From Hominenteromicrobium sp900549945 (lineage in GTDB: Bacteria; Bacillota; Clostridia; Oscillospirales; Acutalibacteraceae): 64,000 bases of DNA. The notes beneath the pieces are model-generated. The model saw nothing but the letters and a program-made list of their open reading frames with translations. It had not been told where the DNA came from and made no database searches. Positions 33,502-42,789 of this stretch are shown here, piece after piece. The translations under genes were made by a program, and so were the position numbers. Every line of letters begins with the position of its first letter. Position 1 is the first letter of the stretch. The stretch covers positions 16,556 to 80,555 of the forward strand of contig CABRNK010000012.1 of NCBI GenBank assembly GCA_902472305.1, read 5' to 3'.

Positions 33502-35238
33502 TTAATGAGAATCCGTGTTGCTTTTCCGGGGGATGCGGATCTGCACGCAGCAGCCCGCCTCCGCCCGCAGAACCGTCACCCCGCAGCGCTTTCCGAAAAG
33601 CAGCCGGATACGGCTGTTGACGTTGTGCAGCCCGACGCGCACCGCGCCCGGCGCATCCTCGCCCTCGGCAAGCGCGCGGTTGAGCGCGAGCCGCTCTGCC
33701 TCCGGCATGCCCTGACCATTGTCCTCAATCTGGATGAGCGCGTCGCCGCCCGAGGGGAATACCCGGATGACGAGGGAGAGCGCGCCCACGCTGTTTTGAA
33801 AGCCGTGCTTGAAGCAGTTTTCCACAAGGGGCTGAAGCATGAAATAGGGGCACCGCGCTTCGGCGCAGTCCTCGGCGATCTCCAGCCGGTATTGCAGCCG
33901 CTCGCCCATGCGGCAGGCGTAGAGCTTTAGGTAATCCCGGATATGGTCGAGCTCGTTTTTCAGGGCCGTCTCCTCCGTTTTCCAAGAGACGTTGTACCGC
34001 AGGAACTTGCTGAACAGCAGGAGCATTTCGGTGGCCCGGCTGTATTCCTCGAGCTGGATGAGCATGTTGATGCTTTCGAGCGTGTTGTAAAGAAAATGGG
34101 GCGTGATCTGCGATTCCATCGCGTAATACTGCGCCTGCTGCACCAGCTTTTCCTGCCGGTAGCTCTGGTTGATGAGAAAGTCGATCCGCTCCACCATCTC
34201 GTTGAAATGGTAGGTGAGCTCGCCGATCTCATCCCGATACAGGGGCTGCCCCTTGCGGTACGGCGCGGGCGCTTCGGGGGACATGACGATGATATGGTGC
34301 GTCAGGCCGGTGATGCGCTTTGTGATGGAGAGATAGACGAAGTAGTAGATAAGGCTGAAAAAGGCGAGGATGGCCGCCACGATGGCCAGTGTCATCCAGA
34401 AGGACTGGTGGAAGGACACGTGAATGTCCGGGTACCAGTAGGCGATCTGGGCGCCGACCTCCTCGAGCGCGGCCTCCGCCGTGTTCGGGCAGCCCTGCGG
34501 CTCGCCGGAAAAGGCGGTTATGGATAGCCGCTCCCCGTCCGCCGCATGCGCCACGCGGTAGGCGGAATCCCCGAGCCGGAGGAGGAGGTACTCGCCGTCC
34601 TCCACGAAATGCAGCGGGGAGAGAAGGTAATCCGCATCGCATACGATCTCCGTGGTGCCGATCTGGCGGTAATACTTGTCGCTGTACAGGTGCTTGAGGA
34701 CGACGCAGCGGCTTTCCGCCCCGGCGAGGTCGAGCATCAGCGTGAGGCCGGTCGCGTTGAGCGGGCGCTCGAGCGCGGAGAGATAGGGCGAATCCGCCCG
34801 GTTGAGGACGTTGTAGGGGTCGTTCATCTCCCGCGGGGCGGCGCGGTACACGCGGATGCTCTCGAGAAACGGGTTGCTGCCGCGGAGCTGCTCGAAGGTG
34901 GACTGCACGCCGGTGAGGTACAGGTAGACGCCGTCGCCGTCGGAGAGGTCCTTGTCCTCCACATATTCCCGCACGGCGCTGCTCGCCTGCAAAGAGCTGC
35001 TGCAAAACTCGATCTGCGAGAGGTTGTTCCGGATCGACTGCGCGGCCTGATGCAGGAGCGATTCCCGGCTTTCCCGATACTGGGCGTTCAGCTCCTCCAC
35101 CATGCTGCCGAGATAAAAGGTGGTGAAGGTGACGACCGGAAAGAGTACGATGAGCAGATAGAGGAACAGCATCTTTTTTGCCAGTGAGAAATCCATAAAC
35201 CGGCGGATCAGCCCCCGGCCGCGTCCCTGTCGTTCCAA
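33502..35238 (-). CDS. Sensor histidine kinase (YesM-like)
   Basis: A 578-residue membrane kinase. One helix at 21-43, an extracellular sensor of about 235 residues, a second helix at 281-303, a HAMP segment, then the His_kinase domain with the phospho-acceptor His381 in SQITPHFLYNTLESI, and an ATPase domain with Asn474 (LVENCFKHG), DNGQGM at 506-511 and GLHNVNSR at 536-543. TTG start with AGGAGG eight bases before it. Kinases of this class usually sense sugars outside the cell, often through the neighbouring binding protein. Confidence 0.93.
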   Translation of the reverse strand: MERQGRGRGLIRRFMDFSLAKKMLFLYLLIVLFPVVTFTTFYLGSMVEELNAQYRESRESLLHQAAQSIRNNLSQIEFCSSSLQASSAVREYVEDKDLSDGDGVYLYLTGVQSTFEQLRGSNPFLESIRVYRAAPREMNDPYNVLNRADSPYLSALERPLNATGLTLMLDLAGAESRCVVLKHLYSDKYYRQIGTTEIVCDADYLLSPLHFVEDGEYLLLRLGDSAYRVAHAADGERLSITAFSGEPQGCPNTAEAALEEVGAQIAYWYPDIHVSFHQSFWMTLAIVAAILAFFSLIYYFVYLSITKRITGLTHHIIVMSPEAPAPYRKGQPLYRDEIGELTYHFNEMVERIDFLINQSYRQEKLVQQAQYYAMESQITPHFLYNTLESINMLIQLEEYSRATEMLLLFSKFLRYNVSWKTEETALKNELDHIRDYLKLYACRMGERLQYRLEIAEDCAEARCPYFMLQPLVENCFKHGFQNSVGALSLVIRVFPSGGDALIQIEDNGQGMPEAERLALNRALAEGEDAPGAVRVGLHNVNSRIRLLFGKRCGVTVLRAEAGCCVQIRIPRKSNTDSH

Positions 35239-35267
35239 GCGCTTTCCCTCCTCACATAGTTTTTGGG

Positions 35268-35288
35268 TTGGATGTGTAAAACATCCAA
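35268..35288 (-). promoter_or_regulatory. Inverted repeat in the kinase leader
   Basis: Perfect repeat TTGGATGT-N5-ACATCCAA, 30 bases upstream of the kinase start and downstream of its promoter. It could be an operator or an mRNA hairpin near the ribosome-binding site. Confidence 0.5.
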
Positions 35289-35338
35289 TATATTTCTGAA
35301 AATAAATGTTTTTTAGCTATATTTTTGGCTTTTCCTCG

Positions 35339-35367
35339 ATTATACTGCAAAAAGTCCTGCGGCACAA
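35339..35367 (-). promoter_or_regulatory. Promoter of the kinase/regulator genes
   Basis: Minus strand: TTGTGC (35362-35367), 17-base spacer, TATAAT (35339-35344). The leader is about 95 bases. Confidence 0.65.
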
Positions 35368-35467
35368 CAGAAAAGCGCGAGATTTTTCACGCGGCCGTTG
35401 TTTTTAACTAAAAATAAGGCGGATGTTGTGATAAAAGGTGGCTTTCAACGACAAACGATCGTAAAAG

Positions 35468-35519
35468 TGGACAGTGTTATAAACTTTGGACAGTTTCCTG
35501 CGCGCAGGAAGTGTGATAT
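35468..35519 (+). promoter_or_regulatory. Putative regulator-binding repeats and promoter of the sugar operon
   Basis: TGGACAGT occurs at 35468-35475 and 35487-35494, 19 bases apart (about two helix turns), the spacing favoured by AraC-type dimers. The second copy ends where a -35 would lie for the -10 TGATAT (35514-35519), and there is no good -35 hexamer. A perfect palindrome TTCCTGCGCGCAGGAA (35495-35510) fills the gap. The layout fits an activator-dependent promoter for the SIS-to-GH9 operon. Confidence 0.55.
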
Positions 35520-35805
35520 TGTTTAGACGGACGAAGAAGGGCGGCGGACCGATGCACACGAAATGATCTTATCGCTGTGCGGGCGCATCCTTTCCGGTGC
35601 GGCGCCGGGCAGCCCGGTCTGCCGCGGGCGGAGTTTTAGGCCCCGGTGTCCCGCGCTGTCCTATCCGGAGACCGCCGGGCGCCGTGAAAGGGGGAGCCGC
35701 TCGTTCACCGCGCCGCAAGGCCGTGGGCCGCGGACCTGCCCGGGGCCGGCCGCGCCGCTGCACGCCCTGCGCGCTTACACCATCTAATTACAGGAGGGAA
35801 AAAAC

Positions 35806-36891
35806 ATGGTCACATTATTGGATTGTATCAAGCGCATACCGAGCCGCCTTGAATGGATACTGGAAAACCGGGCGGTACTTCAGGCGCCAGTGTTTGACTA
35901 TCTCGGCGGCCGGCTGGCGGAGCTCGACCAGATCGTGCTCGTGGGGTCGGGAACCTCGGCCACCTCGGCACAGACCGCCGCCTATTTCATGGAGGAGGCC
36001 TCCGGGCTTGAGACGCGCGCCGTCGTCCCGAGCGAATTCTGCCGCCCGGGGCGGGTGCACCGGAAGAAGGCGCTGTACCTCTTCATCTCGCAGACCGGCA
36101 CCTCGCGGCTGACCCGTGCGGCGCAGGCGCTTGCCCAGCGGGAGGGGCTGCTCCATGCAGCGGTGAGCGAATCGGCTGAAACGCCCGCCGCACGGGAAGC
36201 GGCGTGTTTTCTGGATATGGGCTGCGGCGAGGAGGAATACCCGATGCGCACCATCGGCTACAGCACGACGGTGTTCACGCTGATGCTGCTGGGGCTGGAG
36301 CTGGGCCGCAGGCGCGGCGCGCTGGGACCCGAGGCCTATGCCGCGTATCTCGCGCAGGCGGCGGCCGTGCCGGCGGGGCTGCGCCCGATCCCGGAGCGGA
36401 CGCTTCGCTGGATGCAGGAAAAAAGCCAGTGGCGCATGATGCGCTCGTCCTGCCTTGTGTTCACCGGCGCCGGCGCGCTCTGCGGCGTGGCGCTGGAGGC
36501 CGCCGTGAAGGCTTGGGAGACGCCGAAATTCATCTCAATCGGCTACGAGCTGGAGGAGGGGCTGCACGGCCCGAACTTCGGCTACGACCAGAACCACTGT
36601 GTGATCGCCTTTACAGACGGCGGCGCGGACGACGCGAAGGCGCTCTCTCTGACCGGCTACATGGACGAGGTCTGGGGAAACGGCTGGGCGGTCGGCGCTT
36701 CGGTCCGCGGGGAAAAGGATTTGAAGCTCGAGCTGCGGGGCGGCGTGTTCAGCTGCCTAGAGCTGGCCTGCGCGGCGCAGGTGATCACCTATAAGCTGGC
36801 GCTCGACGAGGGGCGAGACCTGACGGCCCCCCACGACAACCGGGTGATGAACAGCTATTTCACCACCCACGCGGAAAACCATGCGGGCTGA
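35806..36891 (+). CDS. Double-SIS-domain sugar-phosphate isomerase/deaminase or deglycase
   Basis: A 361-residue protein with two SIS domains: VLVGSGTSATSAQTAAYF in the first and VFTGAGALCGVALEAAVKAWE in the second. EGLHGPNFG keeps the acidic residue and histidine that in GlmS and FrlB act in ring opening and isomerisation; no glutaminase domain is present. Candidates are glucosamine-6-phosphate deaminase-like, AgaS-like or FrlB-like deglycase activity. It starts the operon with AGGAGGG upstream and overlaps the next gene by 11 bases. The ROK kinase downstream could supply its phosphorylated substrate. Confidence 0.8.
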   Translation: MVTLLDCIKRIPSRLEWILENRAVLQAPVFDYLGGRLAELDQIVLVGSGTSATSAQTAAYFMEEASGLETRAVVPSEFCRPGRVHRKKALYLFISQTGTSRLTRAAQALAQREGLLHAAVSESAETPAAREAACFLDMGCGEEEYPMRTIGYSTTVFTLMLLGLELGRRRGALGPEAYAAYLAQAAAVPAGLRPIPERTLRWMQEKSQWRMMRSSCLVFTGAGALCGVALEAAVKAWETPKFISIGYELEEGLHGPNFGYDQNHCVIAFTDGGADDAKALSLTGYMDEVWGNGWAVGASVRGEKDLKLELRGGVFSCLELACAAQVITYKLALDEGRDLTAPHDNRVMNSYFTTHAENHAG

Positions 36892-38230
36892 GGCAAAGCC
36901 GCTTTCGGCGCTGACGCTCTCGATCGCCGTGCCGATCGCCCTGCAGAGCCTCGTGAGCTTTTCGGTGAATATGGCGGATACCGTGATGCTGGGGCAGCTC
37001 GGCGAGGTGGAGCTTTCCGCCTCGGCCCTCGCAAATCAGGTGTTCTTCATCGTCTCGCTGGCGGTGGGCGGAATCGCAGACGGCGCCAACGTGCTGCTCG
37101 CGCAGGCGTGGGGCAAGGGGGACCGCGGCCGGATGCACGGCATTCTGGCGTATATGTACCGCGTGACGCTCCTGTTCGTCCTTGCGGTGACAGCGCTGGC
37201 CTTTGCGGCGCCGGGCCCCGTGCTCTCTGTTTTTTCGAGGGACGCGGAGGTCGTCGAGCAGGGGGCGGGCTATCTGCGCATCGTCTCCGTATCGTATCTT
37301 TTCTACGGGTTTTCCGCCGCTACGACCGGCGCCCTGCGCGCGGTGCACACGGTGAAGATTGCGATGGCGGGCTCTCTTTTGTCCATGGGGGTCAACGTCG
37401 CCGGCAACTGGCTTTTGATCTTCGGCAAGCTGGGTGCGCCGCGGCTCGGCATCGAGGGCGCGGCGACCGCTACGCTGCTGGCCCGCATCTGTGAGGCGGC
37501 GCTGATTTTGTGGTTTATCTGGAAGCGGGAGGACCGCATGCAGATCCGCCTTCGCGCGCTGCTCCGGCTGGACCGCCCGCTGGCGCGGATATACTTCCGC
37601 ACCAGTGCGCCGGTGATTGCGAATGAATTTTTCTGGTCGCTCGGCGAATCCGCCCTTGCGGTGGTGCTGGGCAGAATGGGCACGCAGGTGGTGGCGGCGA
37701 ACAGCATCTGCGGCGTGATGAACCAGCTCGCGACGGTGCTCATCCGCGGCGTGACCGCGGCGGCCTGCGTGATCGTGGGGAACAAGATCGGTGCCGGCGA
37801 GCTGGAGGCGCTTCCGCAGCTTAAAAAATACTTCCAGCGCCTCGCCCTCGGCATGGGCGCGGCGGCCGGGCTTTTGATCTGGCTGACCTACCCGCTGGTG
37901 CTGCGGTTCTATCAGGTCGGCAGCGATACGCTCGTCTATGCCCGGCAGTTCACGTGGATCACGGCGGCCATACAGCCCTTTCAGGCGCTGCAGATTACCA
38001 ACATGATGGGGCTGCTGCGCGGTGGGGGCGACGTGCGGTTTGCGATGGCGAACGACATGGTGTTCCTCTGGGGGCTTACGGTGCCGCTCGGCTTTATCTG
38101 CGGCCTGTGGCTGGGCCTTCCGCCGGCGGCGGTGTTCGCGCTGCTGCGCGCCGAGAAGGTCATCAAGGCCGCGACGAGCGAATGGCGGCTCAGAAAGGGC
38201 GGGTGGATCCATGAGACCCTCACCGGATAG
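36881..38230 (+). CDS. MATE-family transporter
   Basis: A 449-residue membrane protein with about twelve hydrophobic segments in two homologous halves, typical of MATE antiporters. The N-terminal half begins LSIAVPIALQSLVSFSVNMADTVMLGQLG-like, and the second half shows the related FFWSLGESALAVVLGRMG. It overlaps the SIS gene and precedes the ABC permeases. MATE proteins export drugs or organic cations by Na+ or H+ exchange. In this operon it may export a by-product or toxic aglycone, but that is inference. Confidence 0.88.
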   Translation: MRAEAKPLSALTLSIAVPIALQSLVSFSVNMADTVMLGQLGEVELSASALANQVFFIVSLAVGGIADGANVLLAQAWGKGDRGRMHGILAYMYRVTLLFVLAVTALAFAAPGPVLSVFSRDAEVVEQGAGYLRIVSVSYLFYGFSAATTGALRAVHTVKIAMAGSLLSMGVNVAGNWLLIFGKLGAPRLGIEGAATATLLARICEAALILWFIWKREDRMQIRLRALLRLDRPLARIYFRTSAPVIANEFFWSLGESALAVVLGRMGTQVVAANSICGVMNQLATVLIRGVTAAACVIVGNKIGAGELEALPQLKKYFQRLALGMGAAAGLLIWLTYPLVLRFYQVGSDTLVYARQFTWITAAIQPFQALQITNMMGLLRGGGDVRFAMANDMVFLWGLTVPLGFICGLWLGLPPAAVFALLRAEKVIKAATSEWRLRKGGWIHETLTG

Positions 38231-38267
38231 AAGTGCGGCGGCATGCCGGAGAAAGACAGGTGACAGC

Positions 38268-39197
38268 ATGAAAAATAAGAGCTTGCTATCCAGATTCTGG
38301 AAGCAGCGGGCCCTGCAGGCGTTTGTTTTGGCGGGGGTCGCGTATATTATCGTTTTCAATTATATCCCGATGTTCGGCCTTGTGATGGGCTTCAAGGACT
38401 ATCAGGTGACGCAGGGCATTTTTGAAAGCCCGTGGGTCGGCTTCAAGTGGTTTGAGGAGTTCTTCACCGATTACAAATTCACGCAGATTCTCAGCAATAC
38501 GCTGGTTTTAAGCATTTTAAAGCTCGTCTGCACGTTTCCGATCCCTATCGTGTTCGCGATCATGCTCAACGAGGTCCGCGGCAAGCGGATGAAGAAATTC
38601 ATTCAGACCTCGAGCTATCTGCCCTATTTCATCTCGTGGGTCGTGGTCGCGGGGCTGCTGCAGGTGTTCGTCTCGAGCACGGGCGCGCTGAATAATCTCC
38701 TTGCAGGCGCGGGCTGGATCGAAAAGCCGCTGGAGATCCTCACAAGCCCGGACTACTTCTACGGGCTCGCGGTTATCACGGCGATCTGGAAGGACACCGG
38801 CTGGTGGACGATCATCTTCCTCGCGGCGATCACCGGCATCGACCCGACGCTGTACGAGGCGGCGGACATGGACGGCGCGACCCGCATGCAGAAGATGCGG
38901 TACATCACGTTCCCGAGCATTGCGGGCACCGTGACGGTGGTGCTGATCCTCGCGCTCGGCAACCTGCTCGGCGGCGGCCTGAGCGGCTCGAACTTCGAGC
39001 AGTGCTACCTGCTCGGAAACGCGGGCAACATCGATAATTCCGACATCATCCAGACGTATGTTATGCGCGTGGGCCTCGTCAACGCCCGCTATTCCTACGC
39101 CACGGCGGTGGGGATGTTTCAGTCCGTCATATCCGTCGTGCTGGTGTATACGAGCAATTTCATTTCAAAGCGCATTTCCGGCAACGGGCTGTTTTAA
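38268..39197 (+). CDS. ABC sugar transporter permease, LplB-like
   Basis: Inner-membrane subunit of a CUT1-type importer. The 309 residues have six hydrophobic segments and the EAA loop EAADMDGATRMQKMRYITFP that docks the ATPase. The start at 38268 is preceded by ACAGGTGA; an open frame reaches upstream into the MATE gene but carries no signal. It pairs with the next permease 14 bases downstream. Confidence 0.93.
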   Translation: MKNKSLLSRFWKQRALQAFVLAGVAYIIVFNYIPMFGLVMGFKDYQVTQGIFESPWVGFKWFEEFFTDYKFTQILSNTLVLSILKLVCTFPIPIVFAIMLNEVRGKRMKKFIQTSSYLPYFISWVVVAGLLQVFVSSTGALNNLLAGAGWIEKPLEILTSPDYFYGLAVITAIWKDTGWWTIIFLAAITGIDPTLYEAADMDGATRMQKMRYITFPSIAGTVTVVLILALGNLLGGGLSGSNFEQCYLLGNAGNIDNSDIIQTYVMRVGLVNARYSYATAVGMFQSVISVVLVYTSNFISKRISGNGLF

Positions 39198-39211
39198 AGG
39201 AGGGGAGAGCC

Positions 39212-40099
39212 ATGAAGATCAAGAGATCCAGACAGGATATTGTCATCGACGTTCTGATCGGCGTCGTGATGGCGGCGGTGGTCTTTGCCACGCTGTACCC
39301 CTTTTATCTGGCGATGGTGCTCTCGCTCAACGAGGGGCTGGACGCACAGAGCGGCGGCATCTATTTTTGGCCGCGGCGGTTCACACTGGAGAATTACACC
39401 TCCCTCTTTAAGGATGATTCCTGGCTGCGCGCGTTCTTCGTCACGCTTTCAAGAACGGTGATCGGCACCTTCTTCACCGTGACGTTCACGGCCATCGTTT
39501 CCTACGGCCTTTCGCATAAGGAGCTCATCTTCCGCAAATTCTATTTCGGCCTATTCATTTTCGCCATGTATTTTTCCGGGGGCGTCATCCCGTATTACCT
39601 GACGCTGAAGAACCTGCACCTGCTCAATAATTTTGCGGTGTACATCATTCCGGGATGCCTGAGCCTGTTTTACGTGCTGGTCGCGACCTCTTTCTTTCAG
39701 GATATACCCGGCGAGCTTGCGGAATCGGCCCGGCTGGACGGCGCCGGAGAGCTGACGATCTTTTTCAGGCTGATCGTGCCCATCTCGATGCCGCTGCTGG
39801 CGACGGTGGCGATCTTCACCTCGGTGGGGCACTGGAATAGCTGGTACGAAAGCGCGTTCTTCGTACAGGACAAGAGCCTGCGGACGATGGCCTATTTGAT
39901 GATGGCCGTCATCAACCAGAGCAGCAGCAAAAACCTCAGCGGCGTCAGCGCCCAAATGGCGGCGTCGAGCAGTTCGACCACAACGCTTTCCATCCAGCTT
40001 GCAGCGATGATGATCTCCGTTCTGCCCATCCTGTGCGTGTACCCGTTCTTCCAGCGGTATTTCGTCACGGGCCTGACGGTGGGCGCGGTAAAATCGTAA
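39212..40099 (+). CDS. ABC sugar transporter permease, YtcP/LplC-like
   Basis: Second membrane subunit of the importer, 295 residues with six hydrophobic segments and the EAA loop ESARLDGAGELTIFFRLIVP. AAAGGAGGGGAG precedes the start. No ATP-binding subunit is encoded in the operon; CUT1 importers of this type often share an MsmX-like ATPase encoded elsewhere. Confidence 0.93.
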   Translation: MKIKRSRQDIVIDVLIGVVMAAVVFATLYPFYLAMVLSLNEGLDAQSGGIYFWPRRFTLENYTSLFKDDSWLRAFFVTLSRTVIGTFFTVTFTAIVSYGLSHKELIFRKFYFGLFIFAMYFSGGVIPYYLTLKNLHLLNNFAVYIIPGCLSLFYVLVATSFFQDIPGELAESARLDGAGELTIFFRLIVPISMPLLATVAIFTSVGHWNSWYESAFFVQDKSLRTMAYLMMAVINQSSSKNLSGVSAQMAASSSSTTTLSIQLAAMMISVLPILCVYPFFQRYFVTGLTVGAVKS

Positions 40100-40164
40100 G
40101 CGCGGCGCCGTCCGAAGGCGGCCCTGCACAATAAAAACATACAATTCAAGAGAGGATGACAAAC

Positions 40165-41754
40165 ATGAAAAAGCGCAGTACACGTTTTGCGGCATTGTTC
40201 CTGATTCTGGCGATGCTTGCCGCGGCCCTCGCCGGCTGCGGGGACGGCGGCTCCGGCAGCGCCGAGAGCGGCGGTGAAGGCTCCGCCGCGTCGGGCGGCA
40301 GCGCCGAAGGCGGCGGGGAGGCGGCCGAGCCTGTGGAGCTGACCGTGTTCCTCAACCACACGTGGTACTCCACGGAAAGCTACACCGGCATTATCCCCGA
40401 GGAAATCACAAAGGCCACCGGCGTGACCCTGAACCCCACGAAGGCGATGGATTCGCAGCAGCTCGGCATGATGATCGCCTCCGGCGACCTGCCCGATTTG
40501 GTTTTTACGAGCGATCTGATGGACAAGCTCTCCAGCCCCTCGCTCTGCTACTCGTATAACGAGCTGATCGAAGAATACGGCGTAGACTGGGACGTGACGA
40601 GCATCCAGCAGCAGAACGCCAAGGCGTTTTCCTCCGACGACAATTACTACTGCGTGCTGTCGCACTTTGCATCGAATGAGGATTGGGCGAAAACAAAATC
40701 CGTCCCGATGGTGGCCTCTGTGATCTATCGGGCGGATATTCTGGAGGCGCTTGGAAATCCGGAAGTCAATACGCTGGACGATCTGCTGGCGGTATACCAG
40801 CAGGTTAAGGACGCGTATCCCGATATGATCCCGCTGAATTTCAGCACCGATACGTGGACGCTGGACCCGTTCAAGACGTGGAACGGCTGCACGCTGCAGC
40901 GGTTCACGATCCATGACGACGGCAGTGTGGAGATCACGGCGGCGACGGAGCCCTACAAGGACTACCTGCGCTTCTGCAATGAAATGTATCGCAGGGGCTT
41001 TTTCTCCGCCGATAACTTCTCGTGGGCCGGCGATGAGGAAAAGGCGCAGTTCAACAGCGGCAACGCCTTCTCCACCGTGCAGAATACGCAGAACAGCATC
41101 AATTCCTTTACCGACCTGAATTCAAATCCCGATGTGCACCTGATGGAGATGATGCCCCTTTCGGACGACCCGATCGTCAATTCCGAGCTGGGCTGGTGCG
41201 GCACCTTTATCACAAAGAGCAACGAGCATCCGGAGGAATCCATCCGCTTCATGCAGTACCTGTTCAGCGAGGAGGGGCAGAAGCTCAGCCAGTGGGGCCG
41301 CGAAGGCACCGAATATATTTTGGACGAGGACGGCCTGCCGCAGTTCAGCGAAGAATGGAACCAGTCTATCGAGGACGGCACGAACAGCGACATCTACAAC
41401 ACAAACTTCTACTTCGGCGGCTCGAAGATTCTGGAGGCCGAGGGGCGCTGCGCGGTTCTGCCGGATGAGATTCAGCCGGTTTACGACGCGATCCGGGAGA
41501 GCTTCACCAATGACCCGTGGTACGTGTATGCGGAACCGAAGGACGCCGACGGCGATATGAAAGTGATCGACGACAAGCTGCAGGATCTGATCAAGAACAG
41601 CGATGCGAAGATCATCCTTTCCGAGAGCGACGAGGAATTCGAGCAGAACTACGCGGATTTCCAGAACCAGATCAAGCAGATCGGCGGCGACGAGCTCGCG
41701 GCCTTCATGGAGCCCCGTCTGCAGGAGGCCATGAAGCTTTACGGTGCGGAATGA
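40165..41754 (+). CDS. ABC transporter substrate-binding lipoprotein, LipO-like
   Basis: Extracellular oligosaccharide-binding protein anchored as a lipoprotein. The 529 residues start with a signal peptide ending in LAGC (Cys25), followed by a Gly/Ser/Glu linker and a two-lobed family 1 binding fold (VFLNHTWYSTESY, and later DLPDLVFTSDLMDKL). Start at 40165 with AGAGGA eight bases before; an ATG at 40156 overlaps that site. It delivers substrate to the two permeases and may also present it to the sensor kinase. Confidence 0.92.
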   Translation: MKKRSTRFAALFLILAMLAAALAGCGDGGSGSAESGGEGSAASGGSAEGGGEAAEPVELTVFLNHTWYSTESYTGIIPEEITKATGVTLNPTKAMDSQQLGMMIASGDLPDLVFTSDLMDKLSSPSLCYSYNELIEEYGVDWDVTSIQQQNAKAFSSDDNYYCVLSHFASNEDWAKTKSVPMVASVIYRADILEALGNPEVNTLDDLLAVYQQVKDAYPDMIPLNFSTDTWTLDPFKTWNGCTLQRFTIHDDGSVEITAATEPYKDYLRFCNEMYRRGFFSADNFSWAGDEEKAQFNSGNAFSTVQNTQNSINSFTDLNSNPDVHLMEMMPLSDDPIVNSELGWCGTFITKSNEHPEESIRFMQYLFSEEGQKLSQWGREGTEYILDEDGLPQFSEEWNQSIEDGTNSDIYNTNFYFGGSKILEAEGRCAVLPDEIQPVYDAIRESFTNDPWYVYAEPKDADGDMKVIDDKLQDLIKNSDAKIILSESDEEFEQNYADFQNQIKQIGGDELAAFMEPRLQEAMKLYGAE

Positions 41755-41772
41755 GCCGCGGCGGAGGGCAGG

Positions 41773-42723
41773 ATGCAAAAGACATATTTGGGCATGGATC
41801 TCGGCGGCACGAAGCTCCTGATCGGCGAGCTGAGCGAAAGCGGGGAGATCCTCCGCGCGCGCCGGTACCCCACCGGCTACAGCACCCAGCAGGAGACCGT
41901 GGAGGGGCTTTTGCGAAGCCTTGAGGATTACCGGCGGCAGGCGGGGTTTGTCGGAAAGCCGGCGGCTGCCGGCGTGGGGCTGGTCGGCACTTCAGACCAC
42001 AAGAACGGCGTCTGGTGCTCGCTGAGTCACCTGCCGGGGGACAATATCCCGCTGGCGGCCATGCTGGAGGAGCGGCTCGGCGTGCCCGCCGCCATCGACA
42101 ACGATGTGCGCAGCGCCGCCACGGCGGAGCTTCTGCTGGGCTGGGGGCGCAAAAGCCGGGACTTCATCTACCTGAACGTGGGCACCGGGCTGGCGGCGGG
42201 CTTCGTCACCGGCGGGCACATCATCCGCGGTGCGCGGAACATGGCCGGCGAGGTGGGCCACACCGTTATGGATCTGCACAGCGCGGATGCCTGCGGCTGC
42301 GGCCGGCTGGGCTGCTGTGAGAACGTGGTTTCCGGCATGGGCTTTACGTATCAGGCGAGAAGGCTCGCGCCGCAGTACCCGGAAACGCGGCTTCCGCTGC
42401 CGGCGCGCGGCGCGCGGGTGGATGTGGAGGCGCTGTTCCGGCTGGCAGAGGCGGGCGACCCGCTCTGCGTGCGCCTTGTGGAACAGGCGGTGCAGACGCT
42501 GAGCTGCCTGATTCTCAATCTGGTGCGCTTTACCGATCCGGACACCTTTATTCTGGGCGGCGGGATCATCAAGAGCGGGTGGCTCATGGAGCGGCTGCGC
42601 CCCGTGCTCGAGAAGCAGTCCATCTTAAACGGGGTGGCGCTGGTGCAGTCCACGTTCGGCGCCGGAGAGGTCGGGCTGGTCGGCGCGGGCGCGCTCGCGA
42701 TGGCCAGAGACAAAAACATGTGA
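41773..42723 (+). CDS. ROK-family sugar kinase
   Basis: A 316-residue cytoplasmic kinase with DLGGTK at 9-14 for phosphate binding, IDNDVRSAATAE around the catalytic aspartate, GEVGH, and the zinc motif CGCGRLGCCE. ROK kinases phosphorylate glucose, N-acetylglucosamine, N-acetylmannosamine or fructose. The lack of an N-terminal helix-turn-helix shows it is an enzyme, not a ROK repressor. It sits between the binding protein and the GH9 gene, so it likely phosphorylates the sugar the GH9 enzyme releases. Confidence 0.92.
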   Translation: MQKTYLGMDLGGTKLLIGELSESGEILRARRYPTGYSTQQETVEGLLRSLEDYRRQAGFVGKPAAAGVGLVGTSDHKNGVWCSLSHLPGDNIPLAAMLEERLGVPAAIDNDVRSAATAELLLGWGRKSRDFIYLNVGTGLAAGFVTGGHIIRGARNMAGEVGHTVMDLHSADACGCGRLGCCENVVSGMGFTYQARRLAPQYPETRLPLPARGARVDVEALFRLAEAGDPLCVRLVEQAVQTLSCLILNLVRFTDPDTFILGGGIIKSGWLMERLRPVLEKQSILNGVALVQSTFGAGEVGLVGAGALAMARDKNM

Positions 42724-42789
42724 GAGCGGGCGGCCCGGGGCGCGGCTTTGGAGCCGCCTGCCCGTATATTCAGAAAGGAGTGGGGAAGG

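Larger units (their letters stand above)
35239..35805. other. Divergent control region of the sugar locus
   Basis: No gene in these 567 bases. Left part: minus-strand kinase promoter and a leader inverted repeat. Centre: two direct repeats and a palindrome near 35468-35510. Right part (about 35525-35805): a long GC-rich leader ahead of the SIS gene, with several possible hairpins but no riboswitch I recognise. A weak open frame there has no family likeness. Confidence 0.6.

Noticed and set aside
35525..35805. glmS-type ribozyme or other riboswitch before the SIS gene
   Set aside because: Considered because of the SIS domain, but the conserved ribozyme core and cleavage site are not visible; only GC-rich pairing potential.
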